This document shows, one piece after another, positions 61,724 to 64,000 of a stretch of 64,000 nt of DNA. This DNA is from Nakamurella flavida. GTDB taxonomy: Bacteria; Actinomycetota; Actinomycetes; Mycobacteriales; Nakamurellaceae. The DNA is taken from positions 2,441,501 through 2,505,500 of the forward strand of contig NZ_JAUSQV010000001.1 in NCBI RefSeq assembly GCF_030811475.1, given 5' to 3'. Below the pieces are notes generated by a model. That model was not told where the DNA came from. It ran no database searches and saw nothing but the letters and a program-made list of their open reading frames with translations. Position numbers and translations under genes: made by a program. The stretch's first letter is position 1; every line of letters starts with the position of its first letter.

Positions 61724-61909
61724 TCAGGAGCCGGACGGGGGCTGCTGTGCGTCGGGGGTCTCGCCCTCGGTCTTCTGCTCGGCCTCGTCGCCGGCCAGCC
61801 ACACGTCGGAGATCTCCTCCTCGCTGACCGGGGTGCCGACGTAGCTGCCCATGCCGGCGACGTCCTGCTGCTCCTGCTGCGTGGGCTCGGGGTTGCTCTG
61901 CTCGCTCAT
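61724..61909 (-). CDS. Small acidic protein of unknown function
   Basis: 61 residues from an ATG at 61909 with a perfect AAGGAGATCCC site. The composition is Gln/Glu/Pro-rich and highly acidic (MSEQSNPEPTQQEQQDVAG, VSEEEISDVWLAGDEAEQ). No signal or membrane segment; predicted to be mostly disordered. No function is recognised, but the strong ribosome binding site and coding pattern support it as a real gene. Confidence 0.7.
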   Translation of the reverse strand: MSEQSNPEPTQQEQQDVAGMGSYVGTPVSEEEISDVWLAGDEAEQKTEGETPDAQQPPSGS

Positions 61910-62117
61910 GGGATCTCCTTCGTGGCCGGCGCCACGGCCAGGACCCGACGGGCCCTGCGGTGCCCGGGCGCCCGGTGATCCGTCCAGTATGGCTGCCGCC
62001 CTGCGGGGGCCGCCCGGCCGACCCGGGGCCGGTGATCCCACCTGGCAGGCTGGGGTGACCATCGCGCCCGGCCCCGTGCTGGGATGCGCCCGATCGGGAC
62101 GACGAGAGGCAACGGCC

Positions 62118-63158
62118 GTGCGCGTGCTCGCAGTGGCAGGGACGGTGGTGTCGACCGTGGTCGGCGCGGCCGGGGCCTTCCTGGTCGTCGGGCGGCTCAC
62201 CCCGCGGCCAACCGTGAAGCTGGTGCGCTGGGCGTTCGAACGGGGGAACCGGGCCACCGCCGCCGGCCTGCGACCCCTGGTGCCGTCCGGGATCACCGCG
62301 GACCTCGGCGTGCGGTACCGGGCGGACGCCCTGCTGGACGTCTACCGTCCCGACGACCGCACGGGCGCCCTCCCGGTGGTGATCTGGGCGCACGGCGGCG
62401 GGTGGGTCTCCGGCGGCCGCAGCGACCTCGCGCCCTATCTGCAGATCCTGGCCGCCCGGGGGTTCGTCACCGTGGCGGTCGACTACGGCCTCCCGCCGAC
62501 CAGCAGCTATCCGACGCCCGTGCACCAGCTCGCGGACGCCCTGGCCTACGTCTCCCGCCATGCCGAGCGGTGGGGCGTGGACCGTGACCGCATGGTGCTC
62601 GCCGGCGACTCCGCCGGAGCCCAACTGGCCAGCCAGGTCGCGGCCCTGGTCACCAACCCGCAGCTCGCCGCCGCGATGGACCGGCCCGCCCCGGTGGATC
62701 CGGCGCAGCTGCGCGGGGTCGTGCTGGCCTGCGGCACCTACCGCCTGCACGTGGGCGACGGCGCGCCCCGGGCGATCGCCTGGGTCGCCGAGCGGGTCGC
62801 CTGGGCGTACTGGGGCGCTGCGGACCATCGCCGCGATCCCCGCGTGGAGCAGATGGACACGGGCCTCCAGGCGACCGCCGACTTCCCGCGGACCCTGCTG
62901 ACCGTCGGGAACATCGACCCGCTCCGGCACGAGTCGGAGCGGTTGGCGGCCCGGCTGGTCGAGCTGGGCGTGGAGACCGAGACCCTGTTCTACCCGCCCA
63001 CGCACGAGCCGCCGCTCAACCACGAGTACCAGTTCGACCTGTCGAACGACGACGGCCGGGCGAGCCTGGACCGGATCGCCGCCTTCGTCGACGACTGCAC
63101 CGCCGGGGTCGTGCCGGCCGACTCGCAGGGATCGGCTTCCCGACCCACGGAGGGCTGA
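62118..63158 (+). CDS. Alpha/beta-hydrolase (HSL-like carboxylesterase)
   Basis: 346 residues. An N-terminal hydrophobic segment (VSTVVGAAGAFLVVG) suggests a membrane anchor. The esterase core has oxyanion WAHGGGWVSGG (HGGGW), nucleophile GDSAGAQLAS, TVGNIDPLRHESERLA (Asp) and PTHEPPLNHEYQF (His). It starts at a GTG (62118) with GAGAGG 8 nt upstream. Such enzymes hydrolyse short-chain esters; substrate unknown. A small hairpin follows. Confidence 0.88.
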   Translation: MRVLAVAGTVVSTVVGAAGAFLVVGRLTPRPTVKLVRWAFERGNRATAAGLRPLVPSGITADLGVRYRADALLDVYRPDDRTGALPVVIWAHGGGWVSGGRSDLAPYLQILAARGFVTVAVDYGLPPTSSYPTPVHQLADALAYVSRHAERWGVDRDRMVLAGDSAGAQLASQVAALVTNPQLAAAMDRPAPVDPAQLRGVVLACGTYRLHVGDGAPRAIAWVAERVAWAYWGAADHRRDPRVEQMDTGLQATADFPRTLLTVGNIDPLRHESERLAARLVELGVETETLFYPPTHEPPLNHEYQFDLSNDDGRASLDRIAAFVDDCTAGVVPADSQGSASRPTEG

Positions 63159-63178
63159 CACCCGGCCGACATCGGGTG
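63159..63178 (+). terminator. Short hairpin after the esterase gene
   Basis: CACCCG (63159-63164) and CGGGTG (63173-63178) pair directly after the stop codon, loop of 8 nt. It lies just before the -10 box of the next gene. Weak, and only a candidate. Confidence 0.35.
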
Positions 63179-63184
63179 CGGGGC

Positions 63185-63190
63185 TAGGTT
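63185..63190 (+). promoter_or_regulatory. -10 element of the leaderless quinone-oxidoreductase-like gene
   Basis: TAGGTT (TANNNT) ends 6 nt before the ATG at 63197, the same spacing as at 13943-13955. The bases between, CGGGAG, could also act as a very close Shine-Dalgarno. Confidence 0.5.
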
Positions 63191-63196
63191 CGGGAG

Positions 63197-64000
63197 ATGC
63201 GCGCCGTCGTCTACTCCCACCGCGGAGACCCCGATGTCCTGACCGTGATCGACCGGGCCGCCACGGCCCCCGGGCCGGGTGAGGCCCAGATCCGTTACCA
63301 CCGCAGTGGTGTCAACCCCACGGACTGGAAGTCCCGCCGCGACGGCGGACCCGTGGATCCTCCGCAGGTGCCGGGGCAGGACGGTGCCGGGGTGGTCACC
63401 GCCGTCGGCGCCGGGGTGGACGCGGCCCTGGTCGGGCAGCGGGTGTGGGTGTGGGACGCGGCCTTCCGCCGATCCGAGGGCACCGCGCAGGAGGTGGGCA
63501 CGGTGCCCGCCACCCAGGTGGTCCCACTCCCCGACGACGCGTCGTTCGATCTCGGCGCCAGCCTGGGCATCCCGTTCCTGACCGCCCACCGCTGCCTCAC
63601 CGTCACCGACGGTGGTCCCACCCGGCTCGGCCCCGGGACGCTGCAGGACCGCGTGGTGCTGGTGGCCGGCGGTGCCGGCGCCGTCGGCAACGCGGCGATC
63701 CAGCTGGCGCGGTGGTCCGACGCGACGGTCATCAGCACCGTCAGCAGCCCGGCCAAGGCCCAGCTCGCGGTCGCGGCCGGCGCCGACCACGTCGTGAACT
63801 ACCGGGACGACGACGCCGCCGAGCAGATCCGCCGTGTCGCCCCGCGCGGTGTGCACACCATCGTGGAGGTGTCCGCCGCGCAGAACGCCCGGTTGGACGT
63901 CGCCGTCGCGGCCCACGACGCGAGTGTCGCGATCTATGCCGATGACGGCGGTTCGGATCTCGTCGTGCCCATCCGCCCGTCCATGGGGCCCAACATCCGG
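63197..64000 (+). CDS. Zinc-less MDR dehydrogenase (quinone oxidoreductase-like), cut by the window end
   Basis: 268 residues from the ATG at 63197, open to the right edge. MDR N-domain: MRAVVYSHRGDPDVLTV, SGVNPTDWKSRRDGG and PGQDGAGVVTAVGAGVDAALVGQRVW. Cofactor motif VVLVAGGAGAVGNAAIQLARWSDATVI in the Rossmann domain. No catalytic zinc ligands are seen. The start follows a TANNNT -10 box by 6 nt. Reduces quinones or alpha,beta-enones with NADPH; the true substrate is unknown. Confidence 0.9.
   Translation, partial: MRAVVYSHRGDPDVLTVIDRAATAPGPGEAQIRYHRSGVNPTDWKSRRDGGPVDPPQVPGQDGAGVVTAVGAGVDAALVGQRVWVWDAAFRRSEGTAQEVGTVPATQVVPLPDDASFDLGASLGIPFLTAHRCLTVTDGGPTRLGPGTLQDRVVLVAGGAGAVGNAAIQLARWSDATVISTVSSPAKAQLAVAAGADHVVNYRDDDAAEQIRRVAPRGVHTIVEVSAAQNARLDVAVAAHDASVAIYADDGGSDLVVPIRPSMGPNIR

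Noticed and set aside
1-64000. CRISPR arrays, tRNA or rRNA genes, transposases, integrases, att sites
   Set aside because: No regularly spaced repeats, tRNA-like cloverleaves, rRNA stretches or recombinase motifs were recognised on either strand by eye; a tRNAscan/Infernal run would be needed to be certain.

Overview
The window is about 70% G+C by eye, densely packed on both strands, and uses many GTG starts, 4-bp ATGA/GTGA stop-start overlaps and several apparently leaderless genes. Together with TerD paralogues, LacI-controlled sugar operons, KTSC and Rv0428c-type domains, this points to the chromosome of a high-GC actinobacterium. A Nakamurella-like soil actinobacterium would fit, but the genus is a guess. 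I saw no tRNA, rRNA, CRISPR array, transposase or integrase.

Layout. (1) 1-7217: a tellurium/chemical-stress (ter) island with the end of telA, an XpaC-like gene and five TerD-family genes. It is interrupted on the opposite strand by an exported-protein gene and a SipW-type signal peptidase fused to what looks like a DUF5305 region. (2) 7225-14197: a small unknown gene pair, a large secreted GH32 levanase with three FN3/Ig-like repeats, its LacI regulator, and a stand-alone SH3-like domain gene. (3) 14352-18897: mixed metabolic genes (HAD phosphatase, M19 dipeptidase, LLM oxidoreductase, YczE membrane protein, aldo/keto reductase). (4) 19003-31167: a nine-gene catabolic locus. It has a ribose-type ABC transporter, a HisD-like dehydrogenase, a Zn alcohol dehydrogenase, an aldehyde dehydrogenase, a dienelactone-hydrolase-like enzyme, an FGGY kinase and a ketopantoate-reductase-like enzyme, with a divergent LacI regulator and two palindromic operators. 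(5) 31240-43545: a LacI-led glycan-utilisation operon with a COG5368/GH144-like protein, a GH39-like enzyme, a five-domain peptide-type ABC importer and a GH35-like galactosidase, preceded by a perfect LacI operator. (6) 43847-47745: adenine deaminase family, KTSC protein, a frameshifted truncated haemoglobin, a 2-keto acid decarboxylase and an ArsR regulator. (7) 47782-57056: a glycosyltransferase locus of two divergent transcription units, containing a WcbI-like protein, a GT-B/GT-A fusion and a secreted polysaccharide deacetylase. (8) 57117-64000: housekeeping and accessory enzymes (SDR, an unrecognised 237-aa protein, aldo/keto reductase, HIBADH-family reductase, endonuclease IV, esterase, the start of a quinone-oxidoreductase-like gene).

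How the genes work together. Each of the three LacI regulators sits beside a hydrolase or catabolic operon, and each has a CG-centred palindrome in the adjoining promoter region (12465-12478, 30068-30085 with 30129-30140, and 43597-43610). This suggests three separate substrate-induced sugar systems. The substrates of the second and third cannot be read from sequence.

The most unusual items are the SipW/DUF5305 fusion with a single candidate substrate and an intervening 15-bp hairpin inside the ter island, the HisD-like catabolic operon, and the glycosyltransferase locus with its GT-B/GT-A fusion. A haemoglobin gene is broken by one extra G.
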